Part shown: in pieces, positions 7,221-15,788 of the stretch
Position numbering within the stretch: position 1 is the stretch's first letter
Layout: each line of letters starts with the position of its first letter
Source of the DNA: Candidatus Cloacimonadota bacterium
GTDB lineage: Bacteria; Cloacimonadota; Cloacimonadia; Cloacimonadales; JAIOQZ01
Length of the DNA: 61,600 nt
Reading direction: 5' to 3'
Assembly (NCBI GenBank): GCA_021108395.1
Contig: JAIOQZ010000061.1
Location: 1 to 61,600 of the forward strand
The notes under the pieces: model-generated
The model's database searches: none
The model's input: the letters and a program-made list of their open reading frames with translations, nothing else
Told to the model about the DNA's origin: nothing
Program-made: the position numbers and the translations under genes

Positions 7221-8186
7221 TTAGCCCAGCAGTCTGAGCGCCATGCTTGGAAGCGCGTTGGCCTGGGCCAGTACGGCGATTGCCGCCTGTGCGAGAACCT
7301 GGTTCTTCACGAACTCCGTCATCTCGGTAGCGATATCGACGTCGGAGATCTGTGATTCGGCAACCTGAAGGTTTTCGGCCTGGCCGATGAGGTGCTTGAT
7401 GGTGTTGTCGAGCCGCTCCATCATCGTGCCGACGTGGGCGCGGTTGCGCTCTTTCATGCTGATGGCCGAATCGAGCTGTTCGAGGGCCATCTGTGCCGCG
7501 TGCTGGGTCGAGATCGAGACCTTGTCCGCCGCCAGCACGTTGGGATCGCCAATCGAGCGAAAGAGGCCGTTGGTGCTCATGTCTGCGATGTTGATGAAGT
7601 AGTAATCCTCGGCGCGTTGGTTACCCGTGCCGAAGTGGATTTTTACTCCGAAGTTCGAGACATACTCACCATCAGCGTCCAGGTCGCGGCTGGGATCGAT
7701 GGCGCCGAATCCGGGCTGCACCCATCCACCGACTGTGGACCAGTGATAGGCGTTTGTCGAGAGCTCGCCGTTGATCAGTTTTCGTCCGGCGAACTCGGTG
7801 GATGTGGCAATTCGGTCGATTTCTGAAGCCATGGCCGCGAACTCGGAATGAATGATCTGGCGTTGAGCGTGGGTGTATGTGCCCGTAGCTGCCTGCTCGG
7901 CCAGTTGCTTCATGCGAATCAGCTTCTCGTCAATGACCGCCATCGCGCTTTCTGCTGTCTGCAGCATGTTCATAGCCATTTCGGCATTTCGAACACCCTG
8001 CTGATACACGCCGATATCCGCTCGCATCTCTTCCCTGACCGCCAGACCCGCAGCATCGTCCTTCGCTGAATTAACGCGTAACCCCGTGGACAAACGCTGA
8101 ATCGACTTTCCCATTGCGGAGTAGTGCGACCTGAGGCTGTTTGCAGCGCCCAGGGCGTACAGATTGTGATTGATGTAAAGTGCCAT
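7221..8186 (-). CDS. Flagellin 4 (divergent copy)
   Basis: A 321-residue flagellin, first in the minus-strand series and clearly different from copies 1-3 (start MALYINHNLYALGAANSL, end ALPSMALRLLG). The conserved D0/D1 helices and the IHFGTGNQRAEDYYF core are present; the central segment is distinct (WSTVGGWVQPGFGAIDPSRD). ATG 8186 lies 6 nt after AAGGAGG; an ATG at 8192 abuts that site and is unlikely. A different paralogue may form another zone of the filament, for example near the hook, but position is inference. Its leader has a GGCAAGGAAGCC motif, and a G-rich tract lies further upstream. Confidence 0.94.
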   Translation of the reverse strand: MALYINHNLYALGAANSLRSHYSAMGKSIQRLSTGLRVNSAKDDAAGLAVREEMRADIGVYQQGVRNAEMAMNMLQTAESAMAVIDEKLIRMKQLAEQAATGTYTHAQRQIIHSEFAAMASEIDRIATSTEFAGRKLINGELSTNAYHWSTVGGWVQPGFGAIDPSRDLDADGEYVSNFGVKIHFGTGNQRAEDYYFINIADMSTNGLFRSIGDPNVLAADKVSISTQHAAQMALEQLDSAISMKERNRAHVGTMMERLDNTIKHLIGQAENLQVAESQISDVDIATEMTEFVKNQVLAQAAIAVLAQANALPSMALRLLG

Positions 8187-8223
8187 TGTCATCCTCCTTG
8201 ATGTGTTGGCTTAATTGCCGGTA

Positions 8224-8272
8224 GGCTTCCTTGCCTTACTTGCACATAGTTTCGGTGTAGTTGTCTTACCGA
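8224..8272 (-). promoter_or_regulatory. Flagellin 4 leader: hairpin and GGA motif
   Basis: The message carries the stem TTCGGT/ACCGAA (8272-8250) and then GGCAAGGAAGCC (8235-8224) before the AAGGAGG ribosome-binding site. The motif is identical to that in the flagellin 1 leader although the coding sequences have diverged, which argues for selection on the leader. Confidence 0.4.
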
Positions 8273-8273
8273 A

Positions 8274-8324
8274 GGGGTTTGGGGTTTAGGGGGTTTTGGT
8301 CTTGGGGTCTGTGGGGTCTTGGGG
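8274..8324 (+). other. G-quadruplex-capable tract
   Basis: Six runs of four or five G (8274-8277, 8281-8284, 8289-8293, 8304-8307, 8313-8316, 8321-8324) lie within 51 nt of the plus strand, separated by short T-rich spacers. Four such runs suffice for a stable intramolecular quadruplex. The tract lies between the FlgN-like gene and flagellin 4, on the template strand for both. Confidence 0.75.
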
Positions 8325-8338
8325 TCGAGATGTTGCGG

Positions 8339-9175
8339 TTATTTGGTCGTGTCAACGAAGCGGGATTGGCGTAGCGCATTGGCGTATCGAGAGATAGCCT
8401 TTGCGCCGGCATTGCGCTTCCCGAGCTCTGCTTTCACTTCTTCCTTCTGGTTCCGAAGTTCCACACTATTTTGGTTTTCCCTGTCAAGGATCCGATTCAT
8501 CACGCTATGTATATCGGAGAGAATGCGGTTTGCTTTAGCCCTTTCTGCATCCTCTTCCGACCGGCCCCTGAAGAGTTCGATATCCAGCATTTCCTGTAAG
8601 ACATGCGCCCGCTCGAGAAGATCCTTCTTGGTGTTCATCAATTGGTGTAGGGTTGGCAGGTCGCCCTTGCCGATCATCTCGGTTTCCTGCTCGGTGTTGG
8701 AATAGTATTGGCGGTATAGCTCGCGCAGTTCCGTCAGCCCCTGCATCTGCCGGTCCAGCTCCAACTTCTCGGGCGAGGCCGTGCGGTGGGTCTCTGCCCA
8801 GTCCAGATTGGCAATCTTCTGCTCGAGTTCGGCAATGCGGCCTTTGATGCGAAGCAAATGGTTATCGCGAGAACGCCGTTCCTTGCGCTCTGAGGGCAAA
8901 TCGGGGACAGCGTCCTCTTCCTGTAGCGAAGTGAACAGCGACAGCTCGAGATTCTTTTGCTCCATAAGCAAACGCCCCAGTTCGATTTGATAGTGCCACC
9001 ACTGCGGAGTCGCTTCTGCTGCCGGTTCCTGCCGTGGTTGCCCGTCCTGCTGCTCGTGATCGTCTCGGCGCTGTTGTTCGCCATTATGCCGCGGCTGCGG
9101 CGACTCTCGCCGCGAGGCGATACGAATTCGCTGCACCTTGGGAATCGCAGTGAGTATATGGTTGTCTTCGGCCAT
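8339..9175 (-). CDS. Coiled-coil protein, possible FlgN-type flagellar chaperone
   Basis: A 278-residue protein. The first 35 residues contain several basic residues, residues 35-60 are a charged low-complexity stretch rich in Q, R and D, and the rest is predominantly helical with heptad-like leucines (QIELGRLLMEQKNLELSL; HQLMNTKKDLLERAHVLQEM). FlgN chaperones for hook-associated proteins share this helical character, and the gene sits directly upstream of the flagellins on the same strand, so a flagellar chaperone role is plausible but not proven. ATG 9175 follows GGAGGAAAGC well; an upstream start at 9271 would add 32 unlikely residues. Confidence 0.5.
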   Translation of the reverse strand: MAEDNHILTAIPKVQRIRIASRRESPQPRHNGEQQRRDDHEQQDGQPRQEPAAEATPQWWHYQIELGRLLMEQKNLELSLFTSLQEEDAVPDLPSERKERRSRDNHLLRIKGRIAELEQKIANLDWAETHRTASPEKLELDRQMQGLTELRELYRQYYSNTEQETEMIGKGDLPTLHQLMNTKKDLLERAHVLQEMLDIELFRGRSEEDAERAKANRILSDIHSVMNRILDRENQNSVELRNQKEEVKAELGKRNAGAKAISRYANALRQSRFVDTTK

Positions 9176-9554
9176 GCTTTCCTCCGTACGCACTATCGAC
9201 ACGGTTGACCCTGGACTGAAGCCTAATATTGGCAGATGGTTGTCAGACGCCGCCCTGCCCGTTGTGAGCACATCTTTATGTGCATATCCAAGATGCCACC
9301 GGCGCCGAGATTGGGCAAGTTATTTTCCGGAGGGCAGCAACGGGCGAACATCTATATCTCTATGAAATGCTTACAGTTGGACTCTATGTGCCCTGGTTTC
9401 TCATCTATGCAATGGAGTTACTATAGTCTTTGCAGAAAGGGAATTAAGAAAAAAAAGTGGCATCTGGCAACAAATTCTCTTGACAGAAATACCTCCCGAA
9501 TCCCTTGTCTATAATTGAGAGTATGTTGCGCAATCAGCCACAAGGGGTTCAGTG
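9176..9554. other. Intergenic region between divergent flagellar and pilus genes
   Basis: About 380 bp without a gene, so it must carry outward promoters for both sides. On the plus strand a perfect TATAAT lies at 9510-9515, 39 bp before the pilus ATPase start, and AAGGGG before the start can serve as ribosome-binding site. A TTGACA at 9480-9485 is 24 bp from the TATAAT, too far to pair with it as a standard -35. No clear flagellar sigma-28 or sigma-54 box was seen on the minus strand. Confidence 0.4.
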
Positions 9555-10772
9555 ATGAGGTTTTCATTCTCTGCCGATCTTGAACGCATCCATGACCATG
9601 TCCTGGGTGTGGACCGCATCGCCGAGATTTCCGATATCATCGCGTCCGATACCGACTTGCGACTGGAGGCCAGGAGCAAACTCGACGAGTTTCTGATGCA
9701 CATGATCGACCTCGAAGCCTCCGATGCCGACTTCGGCGGCCAGGGTTCGCAAGGCGCTGTCTGGTACCGGATACACGGCGCCAAGACCCGCAGCACAAAC
9801 TTCGACTTTCTGGCGAAGGATGACGCCACCGCCCTCATCTGCTCCATTCTCACCGAGCGCCAGATAGACGCGATAACCATCAGCCACAACGCGGACTTCA
9901 GTTATCGCATCCAGCTCATGGACAAGGTTTACCGTTTTCGCGCCGACGCCTACATGGACATGGGCTATCTGGCCATCAACTTCCGCTTCATCAATCCCAA
10001 GCCGTTCGACCTGCAAACGCTGGGATTTCCCCCTCAGATTCTGCGCCGCTTCGATCTTGGCTTTGAAAAGAAGGGGCTCATCCTGGTTACCGGCATCACC
10101 GGTTCCGGCAAGAGCACCACTCTGGATGCAATCATTAACTCGAACAATCACAAGAACGAAGCGCACATCGTCATCATCGGCTCGCCCATCGAATATTTCC
10201 ACAGTTCCGAGAAATGCCTGGTGCGCCACCGCGAAATCGGGCGCGACACGATCAGCTTCAAGGACGGCTCGATTGAAGCTCTGCGCCAGGACCCTGACAT
10301 CATCGTCATCGGCGAGATGCGCGACCCCGAGACCATCATGACGGCGCTCGAGATTACCGACTCCGGCCACAAGGTGTTTTCCACCCTGCACACCGGCTCG
10401 GCGGTGGAGAGCGTTCATCGCATCGTGGCCGAGTGCCCGACCAACGAGCAGAACCGCGTGCGCATGCGACTGGCAGATACGCTGTCGGTTGTCATCTCGC
10501 AGAAGCTGGTGCCCTCTGTCGATGGCCGTCGCGTTCTGGCCAAAGAAATTCTCAGCGTCACGCCCTGGGTCTCCGCCGCCATTATCAACAGCAACATCGG
10601 CGAGATTTACCAGATGATCAACGAGGGCAAAGAGCACGGCATGATTACCCTCGAGCAGGATCTGATGCGGCTGCTCGTTACCAAACAGATAACCAAAGAA
10701 ACTGCCATTTCGCATGCAAACAGCAAAAAACGCCTCATGGAACTGATGAGTTATTATAAGAGGAAGATGTAA
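9555..10772 (+). CDS. PilT-like type IV pilus ATPase
   Basis: A 405-residue hexameric secretion ATPase of the PilT/GspE superfamily, which powers pilus retraction or assembly at the inner membrane. Walker A is GITGSGKST (about residue 178), the acidic Walker B region is DPDIIVIGEMRDPET, and the His box is STLHTGSAVESVHR. The ending, with QDLMRLLVTKQITKETAISHA, resembles PilT/PilU more than PilB, and there is no C-terminal zinc-binding cysteine region. I preferred ATG 9555 over the adjacent GTG 9552 for ribosome-binding-site spacing. It heads a four-gene pilus cluster; with no pilB or pilin nearby, direct proof of retraction versus extension is lacking. Confidence 0.88.
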   Translation: MRFSFSADLERIHDHVLGVDRIAEISDIIASDTDLRLEARSKLDEFLMHMIDLEASDADFGGQGSQGAVWYRIHGAKTRSTNFDFLAKDDATALICSILTERQIDAITISHNADFSYRIQLMDKVYRFRADAYMDMGYLAINFRFINPKPFDLQTLGFPPQILRRFDLGFEKKGLILVTGITGSGKSTTLDAIINSNNHKNEAHIVIIGSPIEYFHSSEKCLVRHREIGRDTISFKDGSIEALRQDPDIIVIGEMRDPETIMTALEITDSGHKVFSTLHTGSAVESVHRIVAECPTNEQNRVRMRLADTLSVVISQKLVPSVDGRRVLAKEILSVTPWVSAAIINSNIGEIYQMINEGKEHGMITLEQDLMRLLVTKQITKETAISHANSKKRLMELMSYYKRKM

Positions 10773-10811
10773 CAAACATGCGCAACGACTGCGCTACGCC
10801 AGGACGCATAC

Positions 10812-13016
10812 ATGCCTAAACAGCTAAAGGCTTTTGGGGTTTACCAGGATGGCGACGAACTCCGTATCGCCACCGTTCTGCTCGATGGTGAAACGCTGCT
10901 AATCGACAGCCTCTATAAAGAACGGATGGCCGGCGAGAAAGAAGCTGCCGAGCTGGCAATGCAGGATCAGTTCGCTTCGCCTTTCGATGAACCGACGCAA
11001 AAAAACGGTGGCGCCGAAATTTTCGACTTCGGTGAATCAGACGACAAGAAGGAAGACGAGGCGCTCGAGTTCGAGGAACTCGATGTCATGGAATCCTTTG
11101 ACGAGGAACCCAACAGCGGGCCGGGGCAAGACGCCCTTGCCAATGCCGCCACAGCCGTGCAGATGACATCGGGATTGGTTTGCACCAACATGGATGTATC
11201 CAATATCAAATACCGGCGCATCACCATCCCCACAAAAACGCCGGCAAAAAAGATCAATTCCGAAGTGCATAAGGCGTTCTACTCGCCGGAGCAGCAAGCC
11301 ATCACCGCCTGCTCATACTTCGGATCGAACGAGCAGGACGAAGTAATCGGTATCCGCCACCAAGGCTCTATGGACCTTCTCGAAAACCTGGTAATGGTCA
11401 ATCAGGAAAACTTCAACAGCGAGTTCGGGTTTTGCATGGTGCAGCCCAACGAAGTAGCGTTGATGAACGCCATACGCTACAACTACGAGATATTCGGCTC
11501 TGACGTTATCGCCATCTTCTACATCGGCGTTGACTTCTCGCGCATCACGCTGATGCAGGGCGAGCACTACCTGCTCGACCTACCCATCATCAACGAGGGT
11601 TACGGCTCCGATAACATCCTCAACACGGTTTACTCACGCTTCCTGCTCGAAAAAGCGCATCACAACATCCCCAGTCTCGATCGCATCTACCTCGCCGGCA
11701 GCGGCCTGAGCGAAGAAACCCTCGAGCTGCTACGCGAAAAAGAGCCGGACGCCTCGATCCAGTACCTCCTGCCGCTCCGTCTGATGGACCAACTGGACAC
11801 AGCCCTCGATTACACCAACGAGGAACTGGCGGAGTTCATCATTCCCATCATGCTGGCCGTAGTCTGCCTGCTGCCACGCGAACCACTCCTGTTCCAGTCC
11901 AATTTCCTACCAAAGCAATTGCGCCAGCAGAAAGCCTTCGCGCTCGGCTTTGGCGGAGTGATCATTCTGGCTGCTATCTTCGCTGTAATCCTGCTTGGCA
12001 TGAACGGCATCATCAAGCAGCGTTCGGCTATCCGAAAGATTGAATCCGACATTCAGGAACTTGCCCAGCGGATTGAAATCAACATGGGCGTTATCAAAGA
12101 AATCCAGGACATGGAAGGGCTGATATTTGAACACGAAAGCAATCTGATGCGCTTTAAGCATCTCATTGGCAATCGCAACCAGTGGCACTACATTCTCGAG
12201 GAGATTTCCGGCAGCTACCTCGACAATTACCTGAGCTGGAGCACCAATATCTTCCGAGAGGACGACGGGCAGTTCCGTCTCAAGGGGTCAACGACGCGTC
12301 GGCAGAATATCGTGGCGTTCTCGCTGCTGTTCCCCAACGGCCGCATCGACAGGATCGTCGAGAAAGAGATCGAGGGCTACACTGTTTGGGACTATGATAT
12401 CGCCTTCTCGATGCCGGATCAACTACACACCCAGAAGCTGGACTTGAAGCGCGAAGGCATCGACATCACGCCGCCAACCCTCGAACGGAACAACGTGGCC
12501 GCAGAGCACGACGAGGCGCCTTCGCCGACAGTGACACAACCAGTGGCGCAGCCACAGCCAAATGTTCAGCCCATTCAACAACAGGCAGTGACGCAACAAC
12601 AGCCTGCGACACAGCAGCAACCTGTGGCAACCACGCCTGCTGTTGTCAAAGGGCCCGCAGGATATGATGAGGCTCTGACCACTTACTTCAGGGGCGACCT
12701 TGCCGGGGCCGCCAAACTGTTCGAGACTTTCATCGAGGGGTCGAGCAGTCCCTGGGTCTCCAACGCCACCTACTTCCTCGGCGAGATACTCTACCGTCAG
12801 CAGAGCTATCCGGCAGCCATCAAGAAGTTCGAGGAAGTGCTTGCCATGAGTGACCGCAAGCAGCCAGAATCGCTGATGATGCTGGGTAACGCCTGCAACA
12901 ATATCGGGCAGGCGAATAAAGCGATTGGCTACTGGAACACACTGGTCGCAGACTATCCCACCAGCCAGTTCGCAGCGCTCGCGAAGCGCAAGATCAACGA
13001 AGCGGGTGCAGAATGA
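10812..13016 (+). CDS. PilM-PilN-like fusion with C-terminal TPR domain
   Basis: A 734-residue inner-membrane protein that seems to join three parts. Residues 1-370 are an actin-like PilM/GspL-type domain, with FYIGVDFSRITLMQG as phosphate-loop-like strand and IYLAGSGLS as adenosine-motif-like segment; an acidic insert lies at about 45-110. A transmembrane helix follows (about 377-402, FGGVIILAAIFAVILLGM), then a PilN-like coiled coil and small alpha/beta domain to about 560. After a Pro/Gln-rich linker (570-620) come TPR repeats to the end (YDEALTTYFRGDLAGAAKLF; TYFLGEILYRQQSYPAAIKK). PilM and PilN are normally separate partners aligning the pilus machine across the envelope. The nucleotide-binding residues look degenerate. 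It overlaps the next gene by 4 bp. Confidence 0.75.
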   Translation: MPKQLKAFGVYQDGDELRIATVLLDGETLLIDSLYKERMAGEKEAAELAMQDQFASPFDEPTQKNGGAEIFDFGESDDKKEDEALEFEELDVMESFDEEPNSGPGQDALANAATAVQMTSGLVCTNMDVSNIKYRRITIPTKTPAKKINSEVHKAFYSPEQQAITACSYFGSNEQDEVIGIRHQGSMDLLENLVMVNQENFNSEFGFCMVQPNEVALMNAIRYNYEIFGSDVIAIFYIGVDFSRITLMQGEHYLLDLPIINEGYGSDNILNTVYSRFLLEKAHHNIPSLDRIYLAGSGLSEETLELLREKEPDASIQYLLPLRLMDQLDTALDYTNEELAEFIIPIMLAVVCLLPREPLLFQSNFLPKQLRQQKAFALGFGGVIILAAIFAVILLGMNGIIKQRSAIRKIESDIQELAQRIEINMGVIKEIQDMEGLIFEHESNLMRFKHLIGNRNQWHYILEEISGSYLDNYLSWSTNIFREDDGQFRLKGSTTRRQNIVAFSLLFPNGRIDRIVEKEIEGYTVWDYDIAFSMPDQLHTQKLDLKREGIDITPPTLERNNVAAEHDEAPSPTVTQPVAQPQPNVQPIQQQAVTQQQPATQQQPVATTPAVVKGPAGYDEALTTYFRGDLAGAAKLFETFIEGSSSPWVSNATYFLGEILYRQQSYPAAIKKFEEVLAMSDRKQPESLMMLGNACNNIGQANKAIGYWNTLVADYPTSQFAALAKRKINEAGAE

Positions 13017-14050
13017 TTACTAAACTGCTGATCCTGGGCGCGGGAGTTCTCGTCGTCTTCGTCATCGCCAGCATCCTGATGAACAAGAAAAAGAAAGAGT
13101 CAAGCGACGGCCAGGGCGAAGAATATACAATCGCCAACTACAAGATGGGCAAGAACTACAAGAATCGCAACATGATCCTGTTGAGCCTGCTGTTGCTGGC
13201 TGTGGGCACATGGTGGTTCCTGTCAAGCCGTTCGCTGAAAAAGACGACTCAGGCAAAAACGGCACGCAAGGCTGTCCTGGTGGCGCGCGAGGATTCGACC
13301 CACACCCAGACCATGCGACTCGAGGGCGTCGAGGAGCAGCTCATCCAGATCAGGTGGGAAGATGAGTTGAACAACAAGATAATGATGCGAAACGACTCCT
13401 CAACCCGTTCTCTCGAATACTTCTTCAAACTCGCCGACCACTACGCCACCTACCTGCACTTCGACTTCGGGCTTTCCGAGTCGGGAGTGGCCGAGGGCGA
13501 CACGCTGGTGAGATATAACGAATATTTCATCACCGCTACGGCGTATATGAACCAGATATTCGCTTTTATCGATCAGCTCGAGCGGCAGGCGCCGTTTTAC
13601 TCAATCGAGACAGTCGCGTTTGAATCGCTGCCGGCGGACGAACGCGGCAAGGTGAAGTTCAGCCTCCAGTTGCGCGCCTACTTTACCGAAAACGGCACGA
13701 TAATCGAAAAGATCGACCTGGAAAACTACGAAAGACGGCTTCTGACCTACAATCCCTTCCTGCCGCGCCTGCATTCACCCATCACCCCCGAGGAAGGCGA
13801 CGGGATTATATCGCTGTTCGAGATACAGAACGGCAGACTGATTGCGCTTTCCATCGAGCGGGTGTTCATGAAGGACAGCAGCTCGGGCATCATCCACATT
13901 TTCAACATCGGCGACCAGGTTCGCTACGGCTATCTCGAAAATATCGACTGGCCCAACCAGCAGGCCGTGTTCCGAATCAACCGCTTCGGCATCCCCGAGC
14001 AAGTGAGGGTAAGCCTGCATGAAAAACCAAGACCACTCCAGTCCGACTGA
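13013..14050 (+). CDS. PilO-like alignment protein, possibly fused to a PilP-like domain
   Basis: A 345-residue membrane protein with two hydrophobic segments (about 3-22 and 54-71) and a periplasmic body. Position after PilM/N, the membrane topology and a helical region followed by an alpha/beta domain (residues 100-240) fit PilO. The C-terminal 75 residues (ISLFEIQNGRLIALS; HIFNIGDQVRYGYLENIDW) look like the beta-rich PilP segment that docks on the secretin, and no separate pilP is present. Start ATG 13013 overlaps the upstream stop (ATGA), indicating translational coupling. Sequence similarity is weak, so the call relies heavily on gene order. Confidence 0.62.
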   Translation: MITKLLILGAGVLVVFVIASILMNKKKKESSDGQGEEYTIANYKMGKNYKNRNMILLSLLLLAVGTWWFLSSRSLKKTTQAKTARKAVLVAREDSTHTQTMRLEGVEEQLIQIRWEDELNNKIMMRNDSSTRSLEYFFKLADHYATYLHFDFGLSESGVAEGDTLVRYNEYFITATAYMNQIFAFIDQLERQAPFYSIETVAFESLPADERGKVKFSLQLRAYFTENGTIIEKIDLENYERRLLTYNPFLPRLHSPITPEEGDGIISLFEIQNGRLIALSIERVFMKDSSSGIIHIFNIGDQVRYGYLENIDWPNQQAVFRINRFGIPEQVRVSLHEKPRPLQSD

Positions 14051-14107
14051 GCTGTTCGAGACACCGATGCATCATGATAATGAGAAAGCCACGATAAAGA
14101 GGAAATC

Positions 14108-15325
14108 ATGAAAGCGACACAATTGATCCTGCTGTCCGTTATGCTCCTGCTCACCTGTCTGCCCCTGGCGGCGCAACCGGTCGATGAGGAGTCCGGTGAC
14201 TTGGTGAGCATGGATGCTACGATGCGTTTCTCCGAAGCGATGAGCATCCTGCAGTTCTACTTCGTGAAATACGAAGGCAAGATAATCGTCGATCTTTCGG
14301 GAATGAAAGAAGCCATCAGCATCCCAATCAACCGCATCCACTGGAAGGCGGCTTTTCGCAGCATCATGACCGCGCACCAACTCCGGTTCGATGAAACTGT
14401 GAACGCTTACGTCATCTATCCCATGGATGAAGATGGCGTTGGCCGCGCCTCCCCCGGAGGCTCACCTGAAGGCGGCAGAGTGGCTTCCCTGGCCGACGAG
14501 GTGCTCATCGAGGTGACATTCTTCGAGGCCGACCAGAACACGCTTCACGAAATCGGCATCGACTGGAGCACGCTGGCCAACGGTGATGTTGACTTCACCG
14601 CCAATCTCTCCGGCGCAAGCAACGTGGCCGCAGACATCTTCCGGCTCTCGTTCGACCAGACCTTTGATACCGGCTCGGGCACCATCGCCCTGAACACGCT
14701 GCTGCGCACAATCGAAGCGCACGATAGGGGCCACGTCATCAGCCGGCCACAGATCACCGTCATCTCGGGTGAAGAAGGTTTCGTGCATGACGGCATGGAC
14801 TTCTCTATCAAGACCGTTGACGATAACGGCAATGTCTCTGACACGTTCTTCAGCGCCGGCACCATAGTGACTGTCACTCCGACTGTGCGCACCGACGCCA
14901 GCGGCCTCAAATATGTGCAGTTGGACATCGATACCGAGCGCAGCTCGGCAGAGCCGGGAGCAGTGAGCACGGTGGTCAAGATTTCCAAAGCGCGCACTCA
15001 GAAAATCCTCTATAATGGCGAGGAATCCATCATCGGCGGATTGACCAGCAAAGAGATTCAGACCGTGCGTCGAGGCCTGCCATTCTTCAAAGATTTGCCC
15101 TGGTGGGTGTTCGGCCTTCGTTACCTCACTGGTTACGACTATCACTCGGTCAACACCAAAGAACTGCTCATCATTATGCGCGCCACTATCCTGCCCAGTA
15201 TGTATGAGCGTCTGGACAGCCAAGAGGGTATCCGCAATGAGGTTGACAGCATCCGCGAGCAGATTCTGCGCCTCGATCATGAATTATTGGAGCCGACTGA
15301 CATCAAGCCGGTTGATACCGAATAA
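14108..15325 (+). CDS. Secretin (PilQ/GspD family)
   Basis: A 405-residue outer-membrane channel subunit through which the pilus exits. It has a signal peptide (about 1-22, ending LPLAAQP), a short STN-like N-terminal domain (35-105), and a secretin core from about 125 (LADEVLIEVTFFEADQNTLHEIGIDW) containing RTIEAHDRGHVISRPQITV, VTPTVRTDASG and the late GEESIIGGLTSKEI/LPFFKDLP signature. It is short compared with typical PilQ (over 600 residues) because there are few periplasmic N-domains. ATG 14108 follows AGAGGAAATC. A family A repeat lies just downstream. Confidence 0.85.
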   Translation: MKATQLILLSVMLLLTCLPLAAQPVDEESGDLVSMDATMRFSEAMSILQFYFVKYEGKIIVDLSGMKEAISIPINRIHWKAAFRSIMTAHQLRFDETVNAYVIYPMDEDGVGRASPGGSPEGGRVASLADEVLIEVTFFEADQNTLHEIGIDWSTLANGDVDFTANLSGASNVAADIFRLSFDQTFDTGSGTIALNTLLRTIEAHDRGHVISRPQITVISGEEGFVHDGMDFSIKTVDDNGNVSDTFFSAGTIVTVTPTVRTDASGLKYVQLDIDTERSSAEPGAVSTVVKISKARTQKILYNGEESIIGGLTSKEIQTVRRGLPFFKDLPWWVFGLRYLTGYDYHSVNTKELLIIMRATILPSMYERLDSQEGIRNEVDSIREQILRLDHELLEPTDIKPVDTE

Positions 15326-15333
15326 CCTAAGAG

Positions 15334-15385
15334 CAGGGGCGCTGCCCCTGAATCCCACCAAACTTTTGGCGGATGCTGCGCATCC
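15334..15385. repeat. Palindromic repeat family A, copy 2
   Basis: Three small hairpins: CAGGGGC-GCT-GCCCCTG, CCAAA-CT-TTTGG and GGATGC-TGC-GCATCC. The last is shared with the copy at 35060-35136. There is no T-tract, so it is not an obvious terminator for the pilus operon. Confidence 0.75.
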
Positions 15386-15611
15386 TGAGTAAAAGACAAA
15401 CTTGCTCCCAATGGCATCAGGAAGATACTCTGGCCCTTCATCTAAACACGTCAGCCCCAAGCTTGACGTTTGGCGAGTGAGTTTTTACTTGCGTTTTCTT
15501 GTATTGCAAGTAGATTACAGATAATATGCTTGACTGAAGAGGTGAGTGCCTTTAGAATGCGATTCGCATAATAAAGACAGTGGAACAATAATCATGTTGG
15601 AGTTTTAACCT

Positions 15612-15788
15612 ATGACGATCAGAGAACACAAAAAATATCTTGATGAGTTCACAGCATACTTGAAAGACGTTACCTCAACTGAGGAAAAAGCAAAAGGTTT
15701 TTTGTCTCGAGCTGGCATCATTACGCCAACTGGACAACTTAAGAAAAACTATAAGACTGCGGCCTGTCCAGACACTGCAAATAAATAG
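15612..15788 (+). CDS. Small putative antitoxin-like protein (58 aa)
   Basis: A 58-residue open frame, rich in Lys and Thr, starting MTIREHKKYLDEFTAYL and carrying FLSRAGIITPTGQLKKNY near its end. Its stop TAG shares a base with the GTG start of the next gene (TAGTG), a coupling typical of two-gene toxin-antitoxin operons. The protein is helical in appearance with no DNA-binding motif I can name. The AT-rich composition matches its partner and differs from the flanking pilus and flagellar genes. The small-ORF role is inferred from size, order and coupling. Confidence 0.6.
   Translation: MTIREHKKYLDEFTAYLKDVTSTEEKAKGFLSRAGIITPTGQLKKNYKTAACPDTANK

Noticed and set aside
9480-9515. TTGACA and TATAAT as one promoter for the pilus operon
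   Set aside because: They are 24 bp apart, well outside the 15-19 bp range; only the TATAAT is kept as a possible -10.
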